Shown: positions 1 through 11,170 of the stretch, one piece after another
Layout: each line of letters starts with the position of its first letter
Numbering within the stretch: position 1 is the stretch's first letter
NCBI RefSeq assembly: GCF_009905375.1
Contig: NW_027420647.1
Coordinates: forward strand, 1-64,000
Length of the DNA: 64,000 bases
Reading direction: 5' to 3'
Source: Apium graveolens
Lineage: Eukaryota > Streptophyta > Magnoliopsida > Apiales > Apiaceae
The notes under the pieces: model-generated
Told to the model about the DNA's origin: nothing
The model's database searches: none
The model's input: the letters and a program-made list of their open reading frames with translations, nothing else
Program-made: the position numbers and the translations under genes

Positions 1-110
1 CTTGCATACTTGGAGAACAAGATGCCAATAATTCAATCCTCTAAATTCCCCATTAGTGATTGCAGCAATATTACTATTTCTAAATATTTTATGCTAAATA
101 CTATGTAAAA
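1..110 (+). pseudogene. Exon-like fragment, unit 1 copy, cut by window edge
   Basis: This matches 34011-34110 in unit 2, where the same block is part of a 47-codon open frame (33944-34087). Only the 3' part is inside the window. The readable part includes YLENKMPIIQSSKFPISD in one frame, then AT-rich sequence. I do not recognise the family. It is called gene-derived because its base composition is less AT-rich than the flank and the block recurs at 33944 and 42395. Confidence 0.4.
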
Positions 111-1855
111 AACATGCTTCATGTGGGGTGGTCTATAGTAGACTTGCTATATCTTAAACACGCTTCATGTATTGATTTGCATGTTTCTTTGTTGACTTAT
201 TTTTATGTAAATTTATCAAATTTAAATGAGTATTTAAAGTGTTGTTAGGACTTGGTTTTAGTGGAACAAGTCTTGAATTTTGGTCCCACCAATTCTATTG
301 AAACATGAATTGTTAGTTTCTTGATGGATTATCTAGGTACAAGAAGATAAATCCAATTAAAAGTATTTTGCTAGCTTAAATACCAATAATAACTCTTGAC
401 TTACAAAGTGAGAAATATTATAGGTTCTATTAGCAAACAAAAATAAAATTTTGGTAGAATAGAAAGCCAATAAGCCATAGTGGGAACATAATAATTATAA
501 TTTAATTGACTAATTTATTTCAACTAAAAAAGATAAATGTTCATTTAAACTTAAAAGAAATATTAATAATTTTAATAAAGATAAATTAAATAGTGTTAAG
601 GGTGGCTTTATTAATTTACATATTTAGAATTTGGATCAAATCAATTTTTCTAAAAAACCTATTGAATTGGATTTTTATACAAAATTTTGAGGGCCAAGAA
701 TGGCGCAAATTACACCACTTCCGAATTAGATATATATAAAAAACTTAATTTTATTACTTTCATTTTTCAAAAAATAATGTACATTTGTTAAATTTCTTTA
801 ATATAAAAGATGTGTAGAATTGTTTCCCATTTAGAATTTATCCCAAAATATTTTAGTGTACAAAATTGGATGAAAAATAAAACTATCAAATTTTTTTTAG
901 ATTTTTAAAATTCCAATTTGTGTAAATCCAAGTTTTTTCTCTTTAGGAGAGAAGCAAAGTTTTATAATAAAATAGATGTTCAAGCAGCTTCGGGCCTTTT
1001 TAAATATGACTTTCTTAAGATCGAATAGACGAGTTTTTCAAATTTTTTATGGTTATATTTGACACTAAATATAATGTATTTTTATATATCATTTATCAAT
1101 ATTAAGTACCTTATTTACATATATTCATCAATAATAATTAGTCGATTTAGCTGTTATATAATTGGACTTTAAATTGGATACCGATAATTGTTCAATTTTT
1201 ATCGAATTGTTTAAATTTATATTTTTTGTAAAAAATAGGTGTTGTTGGGAGGCGATAAAGATAAATAATTTTTTTTCATATTCATTATAAAATTATTTTC
1301 TTATTCATTTATTAATGTTGTGTATTTTTTTGAAAAGACATATCAGTATTCATTAATCTTGACATTTACATATTTTATATAAGTTACTTTATAATTCAAG
1401 ATTAACCATATTTACATATTTTATCTTGACATAAATATGCTTATGATGATTATTTAAGTTTTATTTTTTACAATATTGTATTTTCCTTGTAAATTTGAGT
1501 AAGTATATTGAGAATAATGTGTTGTTTTTATCATAACAATTTATGAGTTCATGTTCTTTATTTTATCCTTAAAATGACGTCTCAATAATGTGTTAACATA
1601 TTTATTAGCAAGAAAATCATACACAAAAATTTACACTATTGATATCATTTCAATTTAAATAAATATGACTTTACTATGAATAATTCATATAAATTTCCAA
1701 AAATTGATTGTTCAACAGTGTTAGTTTAACAAGATAAATCATTCCATAAAATAAAATATACATGTTTAAATTATTTAATCTCCATTAGTTTATTTTGTAA
1801 CTTTTACCTAAAATTAAGAAAAGCCCTTTATAATAGAACATTATGCAATTTTTTG
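111..1855. repeat. AT-rich spacer of repeat module A, copy 1
   Basis: No coding frame or RNA gene is visible. The block is colinear with 34088-35083 (truncated there) and with 42560-44890 (with an extra 525-bp tandem duplication), so it is part of the large repeat unit. It holds many short poly-A and poly-T runs and AT-rich words only. Confidence 0.7.
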
Positions 1856-2212
1856 TGAGCATAGTTTGTACTCTTGTAATGTATCATCCTAATTGTTCTT
1901 CTGGTCAAAACTTGCTTCAATTCTTCTTGCTGATCAAGGCTTGCTTCTTTAGCGTTTGGATTTCTGAATGAGCAGCAAAGTGTCTGACTTCATCACAATT
2001 ATAGCACTTGATCTTTGACTTGTAATTTTCCCATACCTTGACTCCTTGCCATAATTCTTTCTTTAATTCCTCTTATCAAAATAAAGTTGGAGGAAGTAGA
2101 GCCTTTTTTTCAAAAACATTTTTTTTGAAGTCTATATAGCCCATATTTCTAAACTTTTTAAGTAAAAGAGCATCAATTTGTAGGATATCTTCATCATTAC
2201 CATGATCAATTT
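1856..2212 (-). pseudogene. Copia gag relic, C-terminal part, unit 1
   Basis: The minus strand reads NDEDILQIDALLLKKFRNMG and then, after stops, a zinc-knuckle-like stretch KIKCYNCDEVRHFAAHSE. This resembles the end of the Ty1/copia gag (UBN2 family), where a CX2CX4HX4C knuckle binds nucleic acid. The last Cys of the knuckle is replaced (Ser), and stops and frame changes are present. The N-terminal half of the same relic lies at 10288-11094, on the far side of the inserted LTR array. The uninterrupted arrangement is at 44895-46075. Confidence 0.72.
2208..2212. repeat. Target-site duplication AATTT, left
   Basis: AATTT directly precedes the first TG of the LTR array and is repeated at 10283-10287 directly after the last CA. 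The same AATTT occurs once at the empty site 45258-45262. Confidence 0.85.
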
Positions 2213-4126
2213 TGTAATACCATGATTTTTGTAATATATATATATATATATACATTTTTCGCATTTTAATTATTTGGTTATATAAGAAAAATATATTATT
2301 ATATAGATTTGTTATTACATCTAAAGAAGCATATTTTTATATTAAAAATAAACATTTCTAGTTATCTAAATTATTTAAGTAAGGTTAAAAATATTGTTTT
2401 AATTTATATGTGCATAATTTTAATTTAATATATTTATTTTATCACTGGAATTTAATAATAGGTGTAGTTATGTTGTGTATATTTATTAGTACGTGTTATG
2501 TGTATTTGAAAAACTCAGTCAACCAACTTGTGTATAAATAGGCTATTAGCATATCATTTTATGTCTGTATAACATCTTCCCTTTTCAGGTATGTTGTATT
2601 TCCTATATTTTTATTTATGTATTTTACATGTTTATTGCATACTATATATATATATAATTAAATTACATTTTGTGAACTTATGTATCACTATTCTAATTCA
2701 CTTGTTATTAGTTTTTTTTTTATTATTTAGTTCGATGGTTATTTGTATAACATTATAGTTTACTTAATTTAATCATTTACTTTGATGTTGATTATTAAAT
2801 ATTTTAGTTAATAATAACCATTTTTTTGTAAATATTTAATGCATGAATTTATGTTTATAATTATGTGTTTGTGCATGCATAATAATTCATATGTTATATA
2901 TTAAATATATGTTTGATTTAGATATGCATTTAGATTAGTGCACCAATTAAATATATGCTCATTTATTAAATTGACTATACTTATTTTGTATAATGATATT
3001 TTCATTGGTAAGGTTATGAAAATTTTATACACCAATATTATATTTTGTCCACTTTCATAATCATAAGCATATGTTACCTATTTTATTTATCTTTGTTACT
3101 TTATTTTAAGGATTATATAGATAGTAAATATTAAATGTACATCTATTTTATTCTGAATTTAAATAGTTTACATATAATTGATTTATATTATTATATATAA
3201 TGTATTGAGTTGAGTTTTTAAGTGTTGAGTTTTTTTTATTTGTCGGTACACTATTTTGAACTATTATATGAGAATGGTCGTATTTATATGTCAATATGAA
3301 TTTATTTGTTACTTGTAATGACATTTAATGTTATTATGGGTTAAGCTTTATAAAGTTAAAGTGTGGTTAGCTTAGTGGGATTTACATGTAACATTCTGAT
3401 TTATATTAAGTGTATGTGTGTATGTCAAGGTTCATTTTGGCAACATAATTTGGCAGATATTGTTATTAACGTAAATTAACTCTTCACACTTTATTTAATT
3501 TAAAATCTTTTAAATATTTTTGCACTTCTTTTGTTTTAAAATTTATGGATCAAATACCCTGTTTTATAAATAAGAATTCCCGGTGAGCTCTAACTTATGA
3601 ACCAGTTAGTAATTGCGTATAGTTGCCAAAGTAGCGTTTTTGATACCTTACTAGCTACTTATGATGGCTTCGGGAGAGCACACTCTCTCATTAAGGCGCC
3701 CATTATTCACAGAAATTATGAACTTTTGATAGTGTGTCACCAGGTATTTGTGGCAGGTGTGGAATTTTATATCTTATGTCATATGGATTTTGGAAAATGA
3801 TTTTTATTTTAAAAATTATGATACTTGATCCACTAGTATAGAACTGTTTTCTTGCTGGGCTCTTGCTCATTACTCAAAAATTTTCAGGTGTCTTAGCTTT
3901 TGCAACATCTTAAAGGTGGATGCTTTGGAACAATATTTTAGTAATTATGTTTGTATTGGAGCTGCGTCTCCCAAGATTTGCTTTATTTTCAGCTTAGATG
4001 ATTTTATTTCTTCTGCGATTTTAGAAATTTATGAAATACTAGAAACTTATTCTTATTATGGATTTAATTTGGAGTTTTAGCTGAATATTTAAGTATAACT
4101 ATTTTGTGAAAAGTTGGGGTATTACA
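2213..4126 (+). mobile_element. LTR copy 1 of the array (1914 bp)
   Basis: It starts TGTAATACCATG and ends GGGGTATTACA. An (AT)n run follows the start. A TATA box lies about 320 bp in, so U3 is short and R plus U5 is about 1.5 kb long. Compared with the other copies it lacks about 80 bp upstream of the TATA box, joined at the short shared word CAA. Open frames inside it are short and not shared among the copies, so none is called. Confidence 0.88.
2533..2540 (+). promoter_or_regulatory. TATA box of LTR copy 1
   Basis: TATAAATA followed about 30 bases later by a pyrimidine-rich AACATCTTC region is a plausible RNA polymerase II core promoter. The word and its surroundings are conserved in all five LTRs with this part. 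Confidence 0.6.
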
Positions 4127-4333
4127 GTTGGTATTCAGAGCCTAGGTTAGCTTCTGTAGACTGCCCTTTTAGGCTTAACCGGTTATGAGTTTAGTTATTT
4201 CTGTTTCCAAAAAAAACTACTTTTTTTTTGGTTAAATATTTTCTGACTTTCTCGATGCACAAATATTTTTGGAATCATTAAATGTTTTGGTATGTTTAAA
4301 TTTGGGGACCTAATTTTTTTAAGGAGGGTAGAA
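4127..4333 (+). mobile_element. Internal domain 1 (207 bp) with PBS and PPT
   Basis: The primer-binding site is at 4129-4142, TGGTATTCAGAGCC, which equals the initiator-Met-tRNA complement with one extra T. The polypurine tract AAGGAGGGTAGAA is at 4321-4333, touching the next LTR. The roughly 180 bases between them hold poly-A and poly-T runs and no coding frame. Confidence 0.88.
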
Positions 4334-6242
4334 TGTAATAACCATGATTTTTGTAATTATATATATATATATATATACATTTTTTGCATTTTAATTATTT
4401 GGTTATATAAGGAAAATAATATTTATTATATAGATTTGTTATTAAATCTAAAGACGCGTATTTTTATAAAAATAAAATTTCTAGTTATCTAAAATATTTA
4501 AGTAAGGTTAAAAAAATTGTTTTAATTTATATGTGCATAATTTTAATGTAATATATATTTATTTTATCACTAGAATTTAATAATAGGTGTAGTTATGTTT
4601 GAAAAACTCAGTCAAACACTAAATCTTAACAAAGAGATAATGTTTGTTTAAATTTGTGATCACGTACCCACTAACCCATTCAATCGGAGTATTGGTTTAA
4701 CCAACTTGTGTATAAATAGGCTATTAGAATATCATTTATCTGTATAACATCTTCTCTTTTAGGTACGTTCTATTTCCTATATTTTTACTTATGTATTTTA
4801 CATATTTATTGTATACTTCTATATATATATATATAATTAAATTACATTTTTGTGAACTTATGTATGACTATTCTAATTCACTTGTTATTAGTTTATTTTA
4901 TTATTTAGTTCCATGGTTATGTGTATAACACTATAGTTTACTTAATTTAATCATTTAGTTTGATGTTGATTATTAAATATTTTAGTTAATAATCACCATT
5001 TTTTTGTAAATATTAATGCATGAATTTATGTTTATAATTACGTGTTTTGTGCATGCATAATAATTCATATGTTATATGTTAAATATATGTTTGATTTAGA
5101 TATGCATTTAGATTGTGCACCAATTAAATACATGCTCATTTATTAAATTGATTATACTTATTTTGTATAATGATATTTTCACACATAAGGTTATGAAAAT
5201 TTATACACCAATATTTATATTTTGGCCACTTGTATAATCATAAGCATATGTTACCTATTTTATTTATCTTTGTTATTTATTTTAAGGATTATATAGATAG
5301 TAAATATTAAATGTACATCTATTTTATTCTTAATTTATATAGTTTACATATACTTGATTTATTATTATTATATATAATGTATTTAAGTGTTGAGTTTTTT
5401 TTTTGTGGGTACACTATTTTGAACTATTATATGAGAATGGTCGTATTTATATGTCAATATGAATTTATTTTGTTACTTGTACTGACATTTAATTGTTATT
5501 ATGGGTTAAGCTTTATAAAGTTAAAGTGTGGTTAGCTTAGTGGCATGTACATGTTAACATCCTGATTAATATTAAGTGTATTGTGTATGTCTAGGTTCAT
5601 TTTGTCAAAATGGGAGATATTGCTATTAAGGTAAGTTAACTCTTCACACTTAATTTATTTTAAAATCTTTTAAATATTTTTGCACTGCTTTTGTTTTAAA
5701 ATTTATGGATCAAGTACCTGTTTTACAAATAACAATTCTCAGTGAGCTCTAACTTATGAACCAGTTAGTAATTGCATATAGTTCAGGAACTAGCCTTTTA
5801 TACCTAGTAGGCAGTGCTACTTATAATGCCTCTTTTGATACGGTGTCACACGTATTTGTGGGGTTAGGCAGCTGTGGAATTTTATATCTTATGTCACATA
5901 TATTTTCGAAAATTATTTTTGTTTTATAAAATTATGATACTTCATCCACTAGTGTAGAACTGTTTTCTTGCTGGGCTCTTGGCTCATTACTCACAAATTT
6001 TCAGGTGCTTAGCTTTTGCCACATCTTAAAGGTGGATGCTTTGGAACAATATTTTAGTGATTATGTTGTATTGGAGCTCCGTTCCCCAAGATTTGCTTTA
6101 TTTTCAGCTTAGATGATTTTATTTCTGTGTGGGATTCTAGAAATTTATGAAAAACTAGAAACTTATTTTATTATGGATTTAATTTGGAGTTTTAGCTGAA
6201 TATTTAAGTATAAACTATTTTCTGAAAAGTTGGGGTATTACA
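4334..6242 (+). mobile_element. LTR copy 2 of the array (1909 bp)
   Basis: It starts TGTAATAACCATG and ends GGGGTATTACA. It is colinear with copy 1 but keeps the segment upstream of the TATA box that copy 1 lacks. The dinucleotide (AT)n run near its start differs in length from the other copies. Confidence 0.88.
4711..4718 (+). promoter_or_regulatory. TATA box of LTR copy 2
   Basis: TATAAATA lies 377 bp into the LTR, in the same context as in copy 1. Confidence 0.6.
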
Positions 6243-6456
6243 GTTGGTATTCAGAGCCTAGGTTAGCTTCCTGTAGACTACCTTTTAGGTTTAACTGTGA
6301 GTTATGAGTTTGGTTATTTGTGTTTCAAAAAAAAACTACTTTTATTTTTTTGGTTAAATATTTTCTGACTTTCTCGATGCACAAATATTTTGGTATCATT
6401 AAATGTTTTTGTTGTATGTTTAAATTTGGGGACCTAATTTTTTAAGGAGGGTAGAA
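6243..6456 (+). mobile_element. Internal domain 2 (214 bp) with PBS and PPT
   Basis: The primer-binding site at 6245-6258 carries the same extra T as in domain 1. The polypurine tract is at 6444-6456. No coding frame is present. Confidence 0.88.
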
Positions 6457-8358
6457 TGTAATAACCATGATTTTTGTAATTAATATATATACATTTTTCG
6501 CATTTTTAATTAGTTCGTTATATAAGAAAAATAATATTTTATTATATAGATTTGTTATTAAATCTAAAGACGCGTATTTTTATATTAAAAATAAACATTT
6601 CTAGTTCTCTAAAATATTAACTAAGGTTAAAAAAATTGTTTTAATTTATTGTGCATAATTTTAATTTAATATATATTTATTTACCACTAGAATTTAATAA
6701 TAGGTGTAGTTATGTGTTGTGTATATTTATTAGTACGTGTTATGTGTATTTGAAAAACTCAGTCAAACACTAAATCTTAACAAATAGATAATGTTTGTTT
6801 AAATTTGTGATCACGTACCCACAAACTCATTGAATGGGAGTATTGGTTGAACTATAAATAGGCTATTAGCATATCATTTTGTCTCTATATAACATCTTCT
6901 CTTTTCAGGTAGTTCTATTCCTATATTTTTACTTATGTATTTTACATGTTTATTGCATACTTCTAATATATATAATTAAATACATTTTTGTGAACTTATG
7001 TATGACTATTCTAATTCACTTGTTATTAGTTTATTTTATTATTTTTCCATGGTTATGTGTATAACACTATAGTTTACTTAATTTAATCATTTAGTTTGAT
7101 ATTGATTATTAAATATTTTAGTAATAAATCACCATTTTTTTTGTAAATATTTAATGCATGAATTTATGTTTATAATTACGTGTTTGTGCATGCCTAATAA
7201 TTCCTATGTTATATGTTAAAGTATCTGTTTGATTTAGTATATGCATTTAGATTCCGGCAACCAATTAAATACATGCTCATTTATTAAATTGATTATCCTT
7301 ATTTTGTATAATGATATTTTCACACCTAAGGTTATGAAAATTTATACAACAATATTCTATTTTTGGCCACGTGTATAATCATAAGCATATGTTACCTATT
7401 TTTATTTATCTTTGTTATTTTATTTTAAGGATTCGATATAGATAGTAAATATTAAATGTACATCTATTTTATTCTTAACTTATATAGTTACATATACTTG
7501 ATTTATTACTTATTATAATATAATGTATTAAGTGTTGAGATTTTTTTTTATTTGTGGGTACACCTATTTGAACTACTATATGATAATGGTCGTATTTCTA
7601 TGTCATATGAATTTATTTTTGTTACTTGTACTGACATTTAATTGTTATTATGGGTTAAGCTTCTATAAAGTTAAAGTGTGGTTAGCTTAGTCGCATGTAC
7701 ATGTTAACATCATGATTATTATATTAAGTGTATTTGTGTATGCCTAGTTCATTTTGTCAACATAATTTGGGAGATATTGCTATTAAGGTAAGTTAACTCG
7801 TCACACTTTATTTTATTTTAAAATCTTTAAATATTTTTTGCAACTGCTTTTATTTTAAAATTTATGGATCAAGACCCTGTTTTACAAATAAGAATTCCCA
7901 GTGAGCTTGACTTATTAAACCAGTTCGTAATTGCATATAGTCCGAACTAGCCTTTTATACCTTAGTTAGGCAGTGCTACTTATGATGCCCCCTTTTTGAA
8001 TACTCTGTGGAATTTTATATCTTATGTCACATGTATTTTCGAAAATTATTTTTGTTTCATAAAATTATGATACTTGATCCACTAGTGTAGAACTGTTTTC
8101 TTGCTGCGCTCTTACCTCATTTGCTTAGCTTTTGCGACATCTTAAAGGTGGATGCTTTCGAACAATATTTTAGTGATTATGTTTGTATTGGCAGCTGCGT
8201 CCCCCAAGATTTGCTTTATTTTCAGGTTTGATGATTTTATTTCTGTGGGATTTTAGAAATTTATGAAAAACTAGAAACTTATTCTTATTATGGATTTAAT
8301 TTGGAGTTTTAGCTGAATATTTAAGTATAACTATTTTCTGAAAAGTTGGGGTATTACA
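6457..8358 (+). mobile_element. LTR copy 3 of the array (1902 bp)
   Basis: It starts TGTAATAACCATG and ends GGGGTATTACA. It is colinear with copy 2 but has many single-base insertions and deletions, and lacks the stretch around 7995 that includes the TGTGTCACG word seen in the other copies. Confidence 0.86.
6853..6860 (+). promoter_or_regulatory. TATA box of LTR copy 3
   Basis: TATAAATA lies 396 bp into the LTR, with a few bases lost just upstream relative to copy 2. Confidence 0.58.
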
Positions 8359-8576
8359 GTTGGTATTCAGAGCCTAGGTTAGCTTCTGTAGACTGCCCTT
8401 TTAGGTTTAACCTGTGAGTTATGTGTTTGGTTATTTGTGTTTCAAAAAAAAACTACTTTATTTTTTTTGGTTAAATATTTTCTGACTTTCTCGATGTAGA
8501 AATATTTTGGTATCATTAAAGGTTTTTTGGTATCTTTAAATTTGAGGGGACTAATTTTTTCTATAGGAGGGTAGAA
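8359..8576 (+). mobile_element. Internal domain 3 (218 bp) with PBS and PPT
   Basis: The primer-binding site is at 8361-8374, again with the extra T. The purine tract before the next LTR is slightly altered (TAGGAGGGTAGAA). No coding frame is present. Confidence 0.86.
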
Positions 8577-10282
8577 TGAATAACCATGATTTTTTGTAAT
8601 TATATATATATACATTTTTCGCATTTTTAATTATTTGGTTATATAAGAAAAAATAATATTATGTATATAGATTGTTAATTAAATTCTAAAGACAGCGTAT
8701 TTTTATATTAAAAAAACATTTCTAGTTATCTAAAATATTTAAGTAAGGTTAAAAAAAATTGTTTTAATTTATATGTGCATAATTTTAATTTAATATATTA
8801 TTTATTTTACCACTAGAATTTAATAATAGGTGTATTATGTTGTCTATATTTATTATTACGGGTTATGTGTATTTGAAAAAGTCAGGCAAACACTAAATCT
8901 TAACAATAAGTAATGTTTGTTTAAAATTTGTGATCACGTACCCACAAAACCCATTGAAATGGGGAGTATTGGTTGAAACCAACTTGTGTATAAATAGGCT
9001 ATTAGCATATTATTTGTCTCTATATAACATCTTCCTCTTTTCATTCTATTTCCTATATTTTTACTTATATATTTTACATGTTTATTACATACTTCTATAT
9101 ATATATATATAATTAAATTACATTTTTGTGAACTTATGTATGACTATTCTAATTCACTTGTTATTAGTTTATTTTATTATTTAGTTCCATGGTTATGTGT
9201 ATAACACTATAGTTTACTTAATTTAATCATGTTGATTATTAAATGTTTTAGTTAATAATCACCATTTTTTTGTAAATATTTAATGCATGAATTTATGTTT
9301 ATAATTACGTGTTTTGTGCTTGCATAATAATTCATATTTTATATGTTAAATATATTTTTGATTTAGATATGCATTTAGATTCGTGCACCAATTAAATATA
9401 TGTTCATTTATTAAATTGATTATACTTATTTTGTATAATGATATTTTCACACGTAAGGTTCTGAAAATTTTATACACCAATATTTATATTTTGTCCACTT
9501 GCATAATCATAAGCATATGTTACCTATTTTATTTATCTTTGTTATTTTATTTTAAGGATTATATAGATAGTAAATATTAAATGTACATCTATTTTATTCT
9601 TAATTTAAATAGTTTACATATACTTGATTTATTATTATTATATATAATGTATTTAAGTGTTGAGTTTTTTTTTATTTGTGGGTACACTATTTTTAACTAT
9701 TATATGAGAATTGTCGTATTTATATGTCAATATGAATTTATTTTGTTACTTGTAGTGACCATTTAATTGTTATTATGGGTTAACCTTTATAAAGTTAAAG
9801 TGTGGTTAGCTTAGTGGCATGTACATGTTAACATTCTGATTATTATATTAAGGTAAGTTAACTCTTTACACTTTATTTATTTTAAAATCTTTTAAATATT
9901 TTTGTAGTGCTTTTGTTTTAAAATTTATGGATCAAGTACCCTGTTTTACAAATAAGAATTCCGAGTGAGCTCTGACTTATGAACCTGTTAGTAATTGCAC
10001 AGATTTTTGACAGAAATTATGAACTTTTGATAGTGTGTCACGAGGGTATTTGTGGCCTTAGCGGAGCTGTGGAATTTTATATCTTATGTCACATTTCAGG
10101 TGCTTAGCTTTTGCGACATCTTAAAGTGGATGCTTTGGTAACAATATTTTAGTGATTATGTTTATATTGGAGCTGCTTTCTCCCAAGATTTGCTTATTTT
10201 CAGCTTAGATGATTTTATTTCTGTCTGGGATTTTAGAAATTTATGAAAAACTAGAAACTTTCTGAAAAGTTGGGGTTTTACA
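8577..10282 (+). mobile_element. LTR copy 4 of the array (1706 bp, internally deleted)
   Basis: It starts TGAATAACCATG and ends GGGGTTTTACA. It shares a deletion of about 50 bp near 9851 with the LTR at 22461-24313, which places both as the right-hand LTR of the same ancestral array. Two more deletions, near 10096 and near 10259, are private to this copy. Confidence 0.86.
8989..8996 (+). promoter_or_regulatory. TATA box of LTR copy 4
   Basis: TATAAATA lies 412 bp into the LTR in the conserved context. Confidence 0.58.
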
Positions 10283-10287
10283 AATTT
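10283..10287. repeat. Target-site duplication AATTT, right
   Basis: This matches 2208-2212. After it the disrupted gag relic resumes, matching the sequence after 45262. Confidence 0.85.
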
Positions 10288-11094
10288 TACTTCCTCAATA
10301 ATTTTGAAAAGCCATCATGAGTATTTGAGACTCAGTGTCAGCCTATACAAGTGTCAGCTCATAAAATCATGGCCTTTCATTTTGAAATGGCTATTTCTTG
10401 CAAATTTCTCTCTTGTTTTTCCTCTACCGTGAGAGAAAACATGTCTTGTCGCATTTCATCTTACTTTCTACTCCCATCTCCTGGTCATTAGTTTTCAGAA
10501 TTCCATATATCTTAACTCAGAGATGTGGTCTTCAAGATCATAGTTATCCCTTATTGATATATCTTTCAAGTCACACTTTTGAGGGAAGTGCAAGAAGAAC
10601 CTTCAAGTTGAATCTGCTGGATCATACTCTATGTCAACAAGTGACAAATCATTCAACAATTTCTAAAATCTATCATGGATTTCAAACAAAGACTCATCAA
10701 CTTTTGAGTCAAAGTGCTCATACTGGTGAATTGATTATTGTCCTTCAATCTTCTTGATAGCGGTTCTGCCTTACACTTAACCACCAAAGTGGCTCAAATT
10801 TCCTTGGTTGTTTTGCATCCAATAAACCTAGGAGACATCACACTGTCTAGATTGTTATGCAAAAATGTCCAACTTTTCCATTTTTTTCTTGACCACAAAT
10901 AGCAACAACCAGTTTCATGGGCTAATGAGGTCCATCATAAATCCCTTCTAGTATTCAAGATGTGTTTACCTGCAGACATATAGTCATCTCGACTTTACAG
11001 AAAATGATATTCATTAATTTTCAAGATTGGAAATTTGAGGGTTTCATATCTGTTCATATTGTTTTTTGATTTGGTTTATGGCTAATGGTGACGG
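10288..11094 (-). pseudogene. Copia gag relic, N-terminal part, unit 1
   Basis: Read on the minus strand it matches the UBN2-type gag of Ty1/copia, the structural protein of the retrotransposon particle. The best-preserved central part appears in the unit 2 copy (24497-24715), with the words EIHDRFQKLLNDLSLV, KVLLALPQN and GILKTNDQEME. The N-terminal frame includes MSRYETLKFPILKINEYHF. The initiator ATG seen in units 4 and 5 has been removed by a small deletion. Stops and frameshifts show it is dead. The C-terminal part is at 1856-2212, split off by the LTR array. Confidence 0.75.
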
Positions 11095-11158
11095 CACATT
11101 TTTGTTGAGTTTCATTATGTGCTTGTGGATCGTAAAGTGATTTTATATAAAACACCAA

Positions 11159-11170
11159 GCTTTGATATCA
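11159..11170 (-). other. Primer-binding site of the minus-strand copia relic
   Basis: On the minus strand it reads TGATATCAAAGC, two mismatches from the initiator-Met-tRNA complement TGGTATCAGAGC. It lies just upstream of the gag start, the expected place in a Ty1/copia element. Confidence 0.65.

Larger units (their letters stand above)
2213..10282 (+). mobile_element. Tandem array of a long-LTR, mini-internal retroelement
   Basis: Four LTR copies alternate with three internal domains of 207, 214 and 218 bp. Each LTR starts with TG (TGTAATA) and ends with CA (TATTACA, a 7-bp inverted repeat; TTTTACA in the last copy). Each internal domain begins with a primer-binding site like TGGTATCAGAGCC (initiator Met tRNA) and ends with a purine tract AAGGAGGGTAGAA directly before the next LTR. 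No gag or pol sequence is present, so the element depended on enzymes supplied by another element. The only target duplication is AATTT at the two ends of the array. The insertion splits a minus-strand copia gag relic. Confidence 0.9.

Noticed and set aside
5311..5535. Hydrophobic open frame in the array LTR (74 codons; related frame at 9581-9766)
   Set aside because: It is AT-rich sequence read as Leu, Ile, Phe and Tyr. The frame is broken in the other LTR copies, so it is not a membrane protein gene.
2213..10282. Four separate insertions of full elements
   Set aside because: There are no target duplications at inner junctions and each LTR is shared by two interiors. One insertion with later tandem growth fits better.
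2213..10282. CRISPR array or satellite of bacterial type
   Set aside because: The repeat period is about 2.1 kb and the parts are LTR and interior with primer and purine tracts. The DNA is eukaryotic.
10398..10757. Plus-strand open frame of 119 codons
   Set aside because: It lies opposite the minus-strand copia gag relic and depends on one-base indels not found in the matching sequence at 24400-24760. It is a shadow.
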